Assembly (NCBI GenBank): GCA_009929855.1
Contig: RZZN01000003.1
Coordinates: 1 to 64,000, forward strand
Source: Gammaproteobacteria bacterium
GTDB taxonomy: Bacteria > Pseudomonadota > Gammaproteobacteria > Chromatiales > Chromatiaceae
Length of the DNA stretch: 64,000 bases
Direction: 5' to 3'
Below the pieces are notes generated by a model. It was not told the DNA's origin, ran no database searches, and was given only the letters and a program-made list of their open reading frames with translations. A program made the position numbers and the translations under genes. How positions within the stretch are numbered: the first letter of the stretch is position 1; each line of letters starts with the position of its first letter. Positions 31,849 through 40,319 of the stretch are shown one piece after another.

Positions 31849-32721
31849 ATGAGCCATCCATTCGACCTCCAGGACACCGACGGCTACCAACGGTGGCGTG
31901 AGCAGAAGCTCGCCGCGGCACCCACCGACCTGTCCGAGCTGATCGTCGAGGTGCGTGATCCACGTGACCTGAGCGATGCCGAGCACGCGGCCATCCTCGC
32001 GCGCTGTCGCCGGGCCAATCTGGCGATCTATGCCGGCCACACCGGCGACGATCCCGACAAGGAGATCCCGACCCGGCTCGGCGAGCGCTTCGGTCTGCGT
32101 CGGCTCGACCACAACCGGGGGGCTGACGAGGATGCCATCACGGCCTTGACCGTTCAAACCGATACGCAACATCGCGACTTCATCCCCTATACCAACCGGC
32201 CGCTCGCTTGGCACACCGATGGCTATTACAACACCCCCGAGTGCTGGATCCATGGCATGGTGCTGCACTGCGTGCGCCCGGCCGAAAGCGGCGGCGCCAA
32301 CGCGCTACTCGACCATGAGATCGCCTATCTGCTGGTGCGTGACCGCGACCCGGAGCATATCCGCGCACTGATGCAGCCCGACTGCATGAGTATTCCGGCC
32401 CATGTCGTGGCGGGCGAGGAACAGCGTCCGCAGGCGAGTGGACCGGTGTTCTCGATCCGCGCCGACGGGCGGCTGCACATGCGCTATACGCATCGTGCCC
32501 GCAACATCCTCTGGCACGCGGATCCGCGCACCGAGGCCGCCGTTGCCTGTCTCAAGGAGATCCTGGAGACCCCCTCGCCCTGGCATCTCAGCGCCCGACT
32601 CGAATCCGGATGGGGGCTGATCTGCAACAATGTCCTGCACACCCGCAGCGGCTTCACCGACGGTGAGCGCCCGCGTCTGATCTACCGCGGGCGCTACTAC
32701 GATCGGATCGCGGGCACCTGA
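31849..32721 (+). CDS. TauD/TfdA-family Fe(II)/2-oxoglutarate dioxygenase
   Basis: A 290-residue non-haem iron oxygenase. The HxD pair is in AWHTDGYYN (near residue 123), the distal His is in NVLHTRSGF (near 265), and a later Arg in RPRLIYRGRYY can bind 2-oxoglutarate. The substrate cannot be told from sequence; taurine-type sulfonates, carnitine-like compounds and others are all possible. The ATG at 31849 has a purine-rich AAGAGAAGAA site; an ATG at 31828 is possible. It may share a transcript with the lipoprotein upstream. Confidence 0.85.
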   Translation: MSHPFDLQDTDGYQRWREQKLAAAPTDLSELIVEVRDPRDLSDAEHAAILARCRRANLAIYAGHTGDDPDKEIPTRLGERFGLRRLDHNRGADEDAITALTVQTDTQHRDFIPYTNRPLAWHTDGYYNTPECWIHGMVLHCVRPAESGGANALLDHEIAYLLVRDRDPEHIRALMQPDCMSIPAHVVAGEEQRPQASGPVFSIRADGRLHMRYTHRARNILWHADPRTEAAVACLKEILETPSPWHLSARLESGWGLICNNVLHTRSGFTDGERPRLIYRGRYYDRIAGT

Positions 32722-32722
32722 G

Positions 32723-32764
32723 GCCAGGCCGAGGACGGCCTGGCAGGCCCGGCGACGCCGGGCC
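32723..32764. terminator. Two tandem GC hairpins between convergent genes
   Basis: A 9-bp stem at 32723-32731/32736-32744 (loop AGGA) is followed by an 8-bp stem at 32746-32753/32757-32764 (loop GAC). Both are perfect and fill the gap between the dioxygenase and htpX ends. They probably act as a bidirectional terminator without a T-run. Confidence 0.6.
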
Positions 32765-32784
32765 AACCCCAAGTCGCGACCCGC

Positions 32785-33672
32785 TCAGCGGTCGGCCTGC
32801 TCGAGCGCGGCGATCCGCTTCTCCAGCGGGGGATGACTCGCGAACAGCAACTTCAGACCATCGCCGATCCTGCCCGAGATCCCAAAGGCAGCGAATTCAC
32901 CGGCAGGCAGATCCTGTGGCTCGTGAACGCGTTGCAAGGCACGCAGCGCATTGGCCATCTGGGTGCGACTGGTCAGGCGCGCGCCGCCGGCATCCGCTCG
33001 ATACTCGCGAAATCGCGAGAACCACATCACGATCATGCTGGCGAGCACCGACAGCAGGATCTCGGCGATGATGGAGACCACGAAGTAGGCGATGCCATGG
33101 CCTTCCTCGTTCTTGAACACGACACGGTCGACCGTATGACCGATGACGCGCGCGAGGAAGACGACGAAGGTATTGACGACACCCTGGATCAGGGCGAGGG
33201 TCACCATGTCGCCGTTGGCGACGTGACTGATCTCATGCCCGATGACCGCCTCCACCTCGTCCTTGGTCATGCGCTGCAGCAGGCCGGTGCTGACCGCGAC
33301 CAATGCATCGTTGCGATTCCAACCGGTCGCGAAGGCGTTGGGATCAGGCGAATCGAAGATGCCGACCTCTGGCATCTTGATCCCGGCCTGCGCGGATTGG
33401 CGGGCAACGGTCTCGAGCAGCCAGCGCTCGAAGGGGGTCGTCGGCTGCTCGATGATCTGCACCCCCATGGTGCGCTTGGCCATCATCTTGGAGAGGAACA
33501 GCGAGATCAGCGACCCGCTGAATCCGATGATGGCCGCCATGATCAAGAGCGCGCCCATGTCGAGCCCGCCGCTCTCCAGGAGGAGGCCGTCGATGCCCAG
33601 GAGTCTGAAGACGACACTGATGACGATCAGGATCGCCGCATTCGTCGCAAGAAACAACAAGATTCGCATCAT
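32785..33672 (-). CDS. htpX: Membrane protease HtpX
   Basis: A 295-residue M48 zinc metalloprotease of inner-membrane quality control. Two N-terminal helices (about 4-24 and 34-55) precede the catalytic GHEISH motif near residue 138, and two more helices follow. The third zinc ligand is expected in FREYRADAGGA. The ATG at 33672 gives the MMRILLF start seen in E. coli, with GGAG 10 bases upstream. It is transcribed away from the tRNA pair. Confidence 0.95.
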   Translation of the reverse strand: MMRILLFLATNAAILIVISVVFRLLGIDGLLLESGGLDMGALLIMAAIIGFSGSLISLFLSKMMAKRTMGVQIIEQPTTPFERWLLETVARQSAQAGIKMPEVGIFDSPDPNAFATGWNRNDALVAVSTGLLQRMTKDEVEAVIGHEISHVANGDMVTLALIQGVVNTFVVFLARVIGHTVDRVVFKNEEGHGIAYFVVSIIAEILLSVLASMIVMWFSRFREYRADAGGARLTSRTQMANALRALQRVHEPQDLPAGEFAAFGISGRIGDGLKLLFASHPPLEKRIAALEQADR

Positions 33673-33819
33673 CGTGAACAAGCTCCACAGTTGGTCGGGT
33701 TATCGGTCGGACACCATGCCGTGCCCGTCGTCGCGGCACAAGTGCGCAAAATCGAGCGCTTCGCTGACTCATCCTCAGTATGGGGTCGAGACACGCACAA
33801 CAAAGAACGCAATCACCTC

Positions 33820-33848
33820 TAGACAAGCAGCCCCTGCGCCGTTAATAT
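33820..33848 (+). promoter_or_regulatory. Sigma-70-type promoter of the tRNA pair
   Basis: TAGACA at 33820-33825 and TAATAT at 33843-33848 are separated by exactly 17 bases, and lie 20 bases before tRNA-Ala. This is close to the housekeeping consensus and well placed for both tRNAs. Confidence 0.65.
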
Positions 33849-33868
33849 GCCGGCTTCTCGAAGACATC

Positions 33869-33944
33869 GGGGCCATAGCTCAGCTGGGAGAGCGCAACAC
33901 TGGCAGTGTTGAGGTCGGCGGTTCGATCCCGCCTGGCTCCACCA
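33869..33944 (+). tRNA. tRNA-Ala (GGC)
   Basis: A 76-base cloverleaf with encoded CCA. The acceptor stem is GGGGCCA/TGGCTCC (one G-T pair), the T loop is GTTCGATCC, and the 7-base anticodon loop CTGGCAG sits on the stem CAACA/TGTTG. The anticodon GGC reads GCC and GCU alanine codons. Confidence 0.96.
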
Positions 33945-33990
33945 ATTCAAGACCGTCCTCGGTGGAATGGCAACCGTCGACTTTCTTACT

Positions 33991-34066
33991 GTCCCCATCG
34001 TCTAGTGGCCTAGGACACCGCCCTTTCACGGCGGTAACCGGGGTTCGAACCCCCGTGGGGACGCCA
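33991..34066 (+). tRNA. tRNA-Glu (TTC)
   Basis: A 76-base cloverleaf with encoded CCA. The acceptor stem is GTCCCCA/TGGGGAC, the anticodon stem is CCGCC/GGCGG around CTTTCAC (anticodon TTC), and the T arm contains GGTTCGAAC. It follows tRNA-Ala by 46 bases and is probably co-transcribed with it. Confidence 0.96.
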
Positions 34067-34369
34067 TTTTCCTCAAGATCGATGAGGCGGATCGTCGTCA
34101 CTCCGTATGACTGCCGCTTCACCCCGCACAGCTGTGACGTCCGGTCTCATTCCGCGTCTGCACTCGATCCCTCTCGATGACAGATCCTGTCACTCGTCGG
34201 CAACCTGGTACGCGCGGACTCGCGCGCACCGAGTCTGCGGGAGTGCGGCCAATGCGCGCGCGTCTCGGCACACCCGAGAGCGCCGGTCACTCGACCGTGG
34301 GTCGAGACGATGATCAGGACTCGAGCAACGACACCAAGCAATCTCATACCCCCTAGTTGGAGCAGAGCG
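34067..34369. promoter_or_regulatory. Leader region between tRNA-Glu and argG
   Basis: No gene is seen in this 303-base stretch. It contains a 6-bp hairpin at 34217-34235 (GACTCG/CGAGTC) and a 7-bp hairpin at 34290-34306 (CTCGACC/GGTCGAG, loop GTG) about 60 bases before argG. No clear ArgR-type site or strong promoter was recognised. Confidence 0.35.
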
Positions 34370-35587
34370 ATGGCGCATGGCGCAATCAAGAAGGTGGTGC
34401 TGGCCTATTCCGGTGGCCTGGATACCTCGGTCATCCTCAAGTGGCTGCATGAGCAATATGACTGTGAGGTCGTGACCTTCACGGCCGACATCGGTCAGGG
34501 CGAGGAGCTCGAGCCGGCACGCGCAAAGGCTCGAGCGGCCGGAATCCGCGAGATCTACATCGAGGATCTGCGCGAAGAATTCGTGCGCGACTTCGTGTTT
34601 CCGATGTTTCGCGCCAACGCCATCTACGAGGGCGAATATCTCCTCGGAACCTCGATCGCGCGGCCACTGATCGCCAAGCGTCTCATCGAGGTCGCGGCCG
34701 AGACCGGCGCCGATGCCATCTCGCATGGCGCCACCGGCAAGGGCAACGATCAGGTCCGCTTCGAGCTGACCGCCTATGCCTTGAATCCCAACATCAAGAT
34801 CATCGCGCCCTGGCGCGAGTGGGACCTGCTCTCGCGCGAGAAGCTGATGGACTATGCCGCCAGCCGCGGGATCGCCGTGGAGATGAAGCGCGACGGCACC
34901 AAGTCGCCCTACTCCATGGACGCCAACCTGCTGCACATCTCCTATGAAGGCTATGACCTGGAGGATCCCTGGGTCGAGCCGGGCGCGGACATGTGGCGCT
35001 GGAGCGTCTCGCCCGAGGAGGCGCCGGAGCAGGCGACCCTGATCGAGCTGATGTTCGAGCGCGGTGACTGCGTCGGCATCGATGGACGGCGCCTGACCCC
35101 GGCAGCGGTCCTGGCCGAGCTCAACCGGATCGGTGGTGCCAATGGCATCGGCCGCAGCGATATCGTCGAAAACCGCTATGTCGGCATGAAGTCGCGCGGC
35201 TGTTATGAAACCCCCGGCGGGAGCATCCTGCTGAAGGCACATCGCGCGATGGAATCACTCACGCTCGATCGCGAGGCCGCGCATCTGAAGGATGAGCTGA
35301 TGCCGCGCTATGCCAGCCTGGTCTACAACGGCTATTGGTTCTCGCCCGAGCGGCAGATGCTGCAGGCGGCGATCGATACCACCCAGGAGCGGGTCAATGG
35401 TGTGGTGCGGCTGCGTCTCTACAAGGGCAATGTCATGGTGGTCGGGCGCAAATCCGACAGCGACAGCTTGTTCGACACCCGGATCGCGACCTTCGAGGAA
35501 GACGCCGGGGCCTATGATCAGAAGGACGCGACCGGATTCATTCGGCTCAACGCACTGCGTCTGCGGGTCGCGGGGCGGCGCGGCTGA
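34370..35587 (+). CDS. argG: Argininosuccinate synthase
   Basis: A 405-residue enzyme joining citrulline and aspartate with ATP in arginine synthesis. The N-type ATP pyrophosphatase loop AYSGGLDTS is at 12-20. The family motifs [15 protein letters not shown] and the [10 protein letters not shown] segment are present. The ATG at 34370 has GGAG 9 bases upstream and gives the standard start. It stands alone; no other arg genes are in the window. Confidence 0.97.
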   Translation: MAHGAIKKVVLAYSGGLDTSVILKWLHEQYDCEVVTFTADIGQGEELEPARAKARAAGIREIYIEDLREEFVRDFVFPMFRANAIYEGEYLLGTSIARPLIAKRLIEVAAETGADAISHGATGKGNDQVRFELTAYALNPNIKIIAPWREWDLLSREKLMDYAASRGIAVEMKRDGTKSPYSMDANLLHISYEGYDLEDPWVEPGADMWRWSVSPEEAPEQATLIELMFERGDCVGIDGRRLTPAAVLAELNRIGGANGIGRSDIVENRYVGMKSRGCYETPGGSILLKAHRAMESLTLDREAAHLKDELMPRYASLVYNGYWFSPERQMLQAAIDTTQERVNGVVRLRLYKGNVMVVGRKSDSDSLFDTRIATFEEDAGAYDQKDATGFIRLNALRLRVAGRRG

Positions 35588-35621
35588 GGGACTCTGCGCG
35601 AGGTGTCAGGATCGCGCCTGC

Positions 35622-35650
35622 GCCAACCGGCAACGTGAGGGTCGGTTGGC
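35622..35650 (+). terminator. Hairpin downstream of argG
   Basis: An 8-bp stem, GCCAACCG/CGGTTGGC with a 13-base loop, lies 34 bases after the argG stop. A terminator is possible; there is no T-run. Confidence 0.4.
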
Positions 35651-35760
35651 TCAGGCCGCGCTTCTCCTTCAATCCAGGTGCCAGACAGAAGCCGAATCAG
35701 ACACAGGCCCGCGCCAGAAAGGCAGTCCCAGGATTGGACGACCTTCGGCGGCAGGCGCGC

Positions 35761-36216
35761 TCATGGATCCGTCACGCTTGCCGTCTCCTGGGGCGCGTCG
35801 GTCGCGCGCTCGACTGGCCGCTCGCCCCGCGCCTGCAGATCATCGAATGGATCGACGGCCACACGCTGGTAGCCGACGGCCTTGATGCGCTCCAGATAAT
35901 CCAGCCAGAGCGGCTGCCAGGCACGCCCCAGCTTGTAGAGATACTGCCAGTCATAGAGCCCGGAGCGATGCCCATCGTCGAAGATGATCTTGACGGCATA
36001 CTGACCCACCGGCTGCAGATCGGAGATGTTGACCGACTCCTTCTTGACTTGCAGCTTGGCGGTGTTCGGCGAATGGCCACGCACCTCAGCCGAGGGTGAA
36101 TAGACCCTCAAATATTCGCAAGGCAGCTTGAACCTCACCCCATCGTCGTACGCGATCTCCAGGATTCGCGACTTCTGGTGCAACTTGATCTCGAGCGGTC
36201 GAGCATGGATCTGCAT
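35761..36216 (-). CDS. DUF971 (GBBH-like N-terminal) domain protein
   Basis: A 151-residue protein with a DUF971 domain, related to the N-terminal part of gamma-butyrobetaine hydroxylases. Features are LEIAYDDG, KLPCEYLRVYSPSAEV, and DDGHRSGLYDWQYLY. A disordered acidic tail begins near residue 125. Stand-alone members are common; some are proposed to have Fe-S-related roles, which I cannot confirm here. GGAG sits 6 bases before the ATG at 36216. It lies downstream of hemH on the same strand. Confidence 0.88.
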   Translation of the reverse strand: MQIHARPLEIKLHQKSRILEIAYDDGVRFKLPCEYLRVYSPSAEVRGHSPNTAKLQVKKESVNISDLQPVGQYAVKIIFDDGHRSGLYDWQYLYKLGRAWQPLWLDYLERIKAVGYQRVAVDPFDDLQARGERPVERATDAPQETASVTDP

Positions 36217-36260
36217 AGAGACTCCGGTCGATAGTGAATCAACTCGGGGACGCATCACCG

Positions 36261-36287
36261 CGCCAGGGCCGCGGATCGACCCTGGCG
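36261..36287 (-). terminator. Hairpin between hemH and the DUF971 gene
   Basis: An 8-bp perfect stem, CGCCAGGG/CCCTGGCG with an 11-base loop, lies just after the hemH stop in its direction of transcription. It may separate the two transcripts. Confidence 0.4.
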
Positions 36288-36306
36288 GATCCGATCCACA
36301 GGCGCC

Positions 36307-37407
36307 CTAGCGAGCCGCCCCCATGGCCAAGGCGCGCTCCCTGCGGTCCGCGAGCTCCGCGTCGGTGGCCGCGGGTCGCTCCAGCTCCGGCCAGCCACCA
36401 CAGTGACGCTCGATGAGCCCGGCCATCATCTCGATATGATCCGGGGCATCATTCAAACAGTGGATGTAGCTGAAGCGCTCACCACCGGCTCCCAGGAAAT
36501 TGTGCCGGTTTTCCTCGTCGATCTCCTCGATGGTCTCGAGACAATCGGCTGAAAAACCGGGCGAGATCACCTGAACCGAGCGCACGCCGCCCGCGCCCCA
36601 CTGCCGCAGCGTCTCGTCCGTGTAGGGCCGCAGCCACTCCTGGCGACCGACCCGCGACTGGAATGTCAGCTCCCAGCGCTCGCGGGTGAGTCCGAGTCGC
36701 TCGGTGACCAGTCGTGCCGTCTTCTGACATTGGCAGAAATAGGGGTCACCCTGCTCGAAATAATCCTTGGGGATCCCGTGGAAAGAGAACAACAAGCGCT
36801 CGGGCACCCCGTGCTCGGCCCAATGACGGCGAATGCTCGCGGCAATCGCCTCGAGATAGGCCGGCTCGTCATGATATTGATTGATCCAGCGCAGCTCGGG
36901 TAGCCAACGCCAACGGGCCAGCTCACGCATCACGGCGTCGATCACCGAGGCGGTCGTCGAGCCCGAGTACTGGGGATAGAGCGGGAGCACCAGCAGGCGC
37001 CGGGCGTTGGCTTGGCGCAACTCGTCAAGCGCCGCGGCAATCGCTGGATTGCCGTAGCGCATGCCCAGCGCAACCTTGACCGGACCGCCCCAACGCTGCT
37101 CGAGCAATGCCTGCAGACCCGCGGCTTGACGCCCGGCGATGCTCAGCAGCGGCGAGCCGTCCTCGCGCCAAACCTTCTGATAGGCCCGCGCCGAGCGCGC
37201 CGGGCGGGTGCGCAGGATCACGCCGTGCAAGAGCGGCAGCCAGAGCGCGCGCGGGAACTCCACGACCCGCGGATCGCTGAGGAACTGCGCGAGATAGCGG
37301 CGCACCGCCGCAACGGTCGGGGCATCCGGGGTGCCCAGGTTGACGAGCAGGATCCCCAGACACTCGGGGGTCTCGTGGCGAAAATCAGGGGTATTGATAT
37401 AGCTCAT
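36307..37407 (-). CDS. hemH: Ferrochelatase
   Basis: A 366-residue ferrochelatase that inserts Fe2+ into protoporphyrin IX. The N-terminal LLVNLGTPD, the PLYPQYSGST loop, the LLFSFHGIPKDYF segment with the metal-site His, the TFQSRVG turn, and the late PGFSADCLETIEEI are all typical. The ATG at 37407 gives the usual start shortly before the first strand. There is no C-terminal Fe-S cysteine cluster. The hemerythrin-like gene lies 97 bases upstream on the same strand. Confidence 0.95.
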   Translation of the reverse strand: MSYINTPDFRHETPECLGILLVNLGTPDAPTVAAVRRYLAQFLSDPRVVEFPRALWLPLLHGVILRTRPARSARAYQKVWREDGSPLLSIAGRQAAGLQALLEQRWGGPVKVALGMRYGNPAIAAALDELRQANARRLLVLPLYPQYSGSTTASVIDAVMRELARWRWLPELRWINQYHDEPAYLEAIAASIRRHWAEHGVPERLLFSFHGIPKDYFEQGDPYFCQCQKTARLVTERLGLTRERWELTFQSRVGRQEWLRPYTDETLRQWGAGGVRSVQVISPGFSADCLETIEEIDEENRHNFLGAGGERFSYIHCLNDAPDHIEMMAGLIERHCGGWPELERPAATDAELADRRERALAMGAAR

Positions 37408-37504
37408 ACTGCCATCTCGACTCTGTGTGACCCGTGGGTCTCGATCGCCGCGCCTCGCCTCGATGCCAGTCGCCAGGGTATCGACGCGGATCCACCCGGG
37501 GCAC

Positions 37505-38056
37505 TCAGTCGCGCGCCTCGGAGGCGAAGCAGGCGTAGAGCGCATGATAGCGAACCGGATCCGGGGTGCCGAAAACCGGATCGTCTCGCGTCGGCGCGGC
37601 CGCCTCCACCGCCATCCAGTCGTCATCGGTCAGTCGCTCGAGCGCAATCGGGAAGGCCTCCTCGTCCTCGAGCCGCTGATGCGCCCGCAGCGCGGCGATG
37701 AGCTCGCGCCCATGCGCCTCGACATCCTCGCGCAACAAGACCGCTTCATGGAGGATACCGTCCAACGACTGGCGAAAACGTCTGTTGAGCTGACCGAGCA
37801 CGGCATGCTGACGGATCAACACATCGAACACGTCACGACGCTCATAGCCGCTCGCCAAGACACGCTCGAAGATCAGCTCCTCGGTCGGATGGTGGACACT
37901 CTCGGAATAGTCCTCCATGTATTCGAGCATCTCGCTCATCAGATGGTAGTCCGGCTCGGTGCCATCGTGAAATCGGTCCAGCAGTGTCTCGAACAGATCG
38001 AGTACCTTGACGAGCCGCAGGTGATCCTTGGCGAGTCGGGTCATTACCGGGTGCAT
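37505..38056 (-). CDS. Hemerythrin-like (HHE) domain protein
   Basis: A 183-residue protein with a four-helix HHE bundle. Candidate di-iron ligands are the His in AKDHLRL, the HHPTEE motif, the His in RQHAVLG, and HQRLEDEE. Such proteins bind oxygen, sense iron or protect from nitrosative damage; which applies is unknown. The second ATG (38056) is preferred because GAGGAG stands 7 bases before it. Its position next to hemH suggests, but does not prove, an iron or oxygen link. Confidence 0.88.
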   Translation of the reverse strand: MHPVMTRLAKDHLRLVKVLDLFETLLDRFHDGTEPDYHLMSEMLEYMEDYSESVHHPTEELIFERVLASGYERRDVFDVLIRQHAVLGQLNRRFRQSLDGILHEAVLLREDVEAHGRELIAALRAHQRLEDEEAFPIALERLTDDDWMAVEAAAPTRDDPVFGTPDPVRYHALYACFASEARD

Positions 38057-38152
38057 GGACATTCTCCTCGTTGCAGCGGTCGACGTCACGCGAGTATGAC
38101 ATTGTCGCCGACAATCCCAAATGCAACCATGCGAGGCTCGATGACGCGACCT

Positions 38153-39883
38153 TCAGCGTCGCGGCGCCGCGGCGAGCGCCCGACGCTCGCGCCTGCGCGC
38201 CAGCCAACGCCAGACCAGACCGCCTGGACCAGTCTCGCCAGTCAGGACATAGTGAAGGACGGCGGGGTCGCGCATGGTCCAGGCCAGATGGCGGCGGGCT
38301 TCCGCCCGCCCGCAGAGGAGCAGGCGATCGCCCGCGCGCAGATGTTGGCTTGGCTCGGGCAGCGGCATGCGCGCATCACCCTGCTGGAATAGCAGGACGA
38401 TGATGGGCAACGCCTGGGCACGCTCACGAGGGTCGCGCAACAGATCAGCGAGGCTGACCGGCTGACCAAGACGCTCCGCCTCGCACAGTGCGGGAGCCTG
38501 GGCACGATCGACACGCATCTCCCAGACCGAGGGGACGCGCTCATCGGCAAAGGCGGCGATTCGACTCACCAGCTCGCAGGCCCAGGCATCCTCCTGGTCG
38601 CGCGCGTAGGTCATGAATTCGGACAGCAGCGGGGTCCCCAGGCGCACGTGGATGCGATTGGCGATGATGTTGCTCGGCAGCATGACGACCTGGGCGCCAA
38701 CGCGGTCGAACAGGATCTGATTGTGACCATGATTCTGGCGCGCCACCACGAACAGCGAGCGATTGAGCTCCAACGCGGTCATGATGATCGAGAGATTGTT
38801 CACATCGTTGTCGGTCCCGGCAACCAGGCCGACAGCGTCCTCGATACCGGCCGCCTCCAGCGTTTCCACCTCGGTGCCGCGGCCCTTCATGACGCGGCCC
38901 GACGGCATGCCGGTCTGCTCCGGCGCGGCCTCGATCACGGTCAGGTCGAGCCCCTGGTCACGCAGATGCCGATACATCGCCTTGCCGAACCGACCATAGC
39001 CGCAGAGGATCCAATGGCCCTGCGCCGGTGGATAGATGGGCGCGGCGAGTGGCGCACCTTCGAAGCCGCTCAGCCAGGATTCGAGCAGGCTCAGACAAGG
39101 TGCCTGGATGGCGATGGCCATGTCCAAGGCGAAGGTATCGAAAGGGTCATAGATATGATCGGTGCCGAATGAGGCCATATTGGCCTCGATGTCGTGCGAA
39201 TCGGCCCGACAGATCACCCTGATGCGAGGATGCATGAGCTTGGCGGCGATCGCGATCTTGAGATTGGCCTCGTTGACGTTGGTGAGCGCGACGACACCTT
39301 GGCAGAGCGGATGGCGCAATCCAGCGGCATCGAGACTCTCCGGACGCCGCGCATCGGCGCACAATGCCGGGACATACTCGCGCAGGCTGTCGAGCTTGAG
39401 CATGTTCACGCGCGCCTGATCGATGTCGATGACCACGGCATGCTGATGTCGATCGGTGAGACTGCGTACCAAGGCGGTTCCGGTCTGTCCATAGCCGCAG
39501 ACGAGATAGAAGGGATCACGCCGACGCTGGACACGGCGGCGGAAACGTCCCTCGGTGATCGCCCGTTGGAAGGTCTGATCCTGCAACAAGGCGATCAGTG
39601 TGCCGATCGCATAGAGCCAGACCGCCACCGTGGCGAAGACCGCGAAGGCGACCCAGATGCGCTGCGCATCGGTGAAGGCGTTGGGAAGCTCGCCAAACCC
39701 GATGGTGGTCGACATGTAGCTGACGAAATAGAAGGCGTGGAAGAAGCTCAAGGCCACGGGCTGCCCCGCCTCGTCCTGGGCGGGGATCAGGACCATCCCC
39801 GCCATGGCGACCGCGTAGGTGCCGATGAGCACCAGCAGCGGCTGGCGCATGCGCCGCAGGATCAGATAGATGACGTTATCCAA
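38153..39883 (-). CDS. K+-channel-like protein with tandem RCK/TrkA modules
   Basis: A 576-residue protein. Two membrane helices (about 14-34 and 74-99) flank a pore loop with TTIGFGE at 59-65 in the filter position (TVGYGD is classical). Two Rossmann RCK-N domains follow, with CGYGQTG (about 129) and CGYGRFG (about 294), each with a helical extension, then a TrkA-C-like end. It probably makes a ligand-gated potassium channel. Gap of 10 bases to the small membrane protein upstream. Confidence 0.88.
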   Translation of the reverse strand: MDNVIYLILRRMRQPLLVLIGTYAVAMAGMVLIPAQDEAGQPVALSFFHAFYFVSYMSTTIGFGELPNAFTDAQRIWVAFAVFATVAVWLYAIGTLIALLQDQTFQRAITEGRFRRRVQRRRDPFYLVCGYGQTGTALVRSLTDRHQHAVVIDIDQARVNMLKLDSLREYVPALCADARRPESLDAAGLRHPLCQGVVALTNVNEANLKIAIAAKLMHPRIRVICRADSHDIEANMASFGTDHIYDPFDTFALDMAIAIQAPCLSLLESWLSGFEGAPLAAPIYPPAQGHWILCGYGRFGKAMYRHLRDQGLDLTVIEAAPEQTGMPSGRVMKGRGTEVETLEAAGIEDAVGLVAGTDNDVNNLSIIMTALELNRSLFVVARQNHGHNQILFDRVGAQVVMLPSNIIANRIHVRLGTPLLSEFMTYARDQEDAWACELVSRIAAFADERVPSVWEMRVDRAQAPALCEAERLGQPVSLADLLRDPRERAQALPIIVLLFQQGDARMPLPEPSQHLRAGDRLLLCGRAEARRHLAWTMRDPAVLHYVLTGETGPGGLVWRWLARRRERRALAAAPRR

Positions 39884-39893
39884 CGCCCGTCGC

Positions 39894-40277
39894 TCAATGC
39901 CGAATGGTGAAGGTCTCGATCACCAACAGCACGACTGAGACCACGTTGGCGATCATGGCCCCACCACTGAGCGAGACGATGCTGGCCATGACATCCGGGG
40001 TCATGCCGGCCGCTGTCGCGTGGACCGCGATCGCCCAGACCAAGGCGGCGGCGATGAGCTGAAGCATGGCCACCAGGCTGGTCGCCAACAGCAGGGCACC
40101 CATGTGGCTGCGATCACCGAACTTCAGCACGGTGGCGACCAGATTGACGAGGATGACCGCGAACAGTTCCCAAACATGATGATGCGCGGGATTGTCGATC
40201 TCCCCGACGAAGAATCCGAAGTTCAGGGTGAGGGCGAGAACGATGAAGAAACCGAAGATGACCTTCTCGGGGTTCAT
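39894..40277 (-). CDS. Small four-helix membrane protein (DUF6394-like)
   Basis: A 127-residue hydrophobic protein with about four membrane helices. Recognisable parts are FFIVLALTLNFGFFVG, a HHHVWELFAV segment with three His, and an ATVLKFGDRSHMGA loop. I recall similar proteins as DUF6394, without known function. It ends 10 bases before the channel gene and is likely its partner or a co-expressed membrane protein. Confidence 0.75.
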   Translation of the reverse strand: MNPEKVIFGFFIVLALTLNFGFFVGEIDNPAHHHVWELFAVILVNLVATVLKFGDRSHMGALLLATSLVAMLQLIAAALVWAIAVHATAAGMTPDVMASIVSLSGGAMIANVVSVVLLVIETFTIRH

Positions 40278-40319
40278 GGTGCGCGGCCGAGGATGAAAGA
40301 AGGGGTGTGGTGAACGGCG

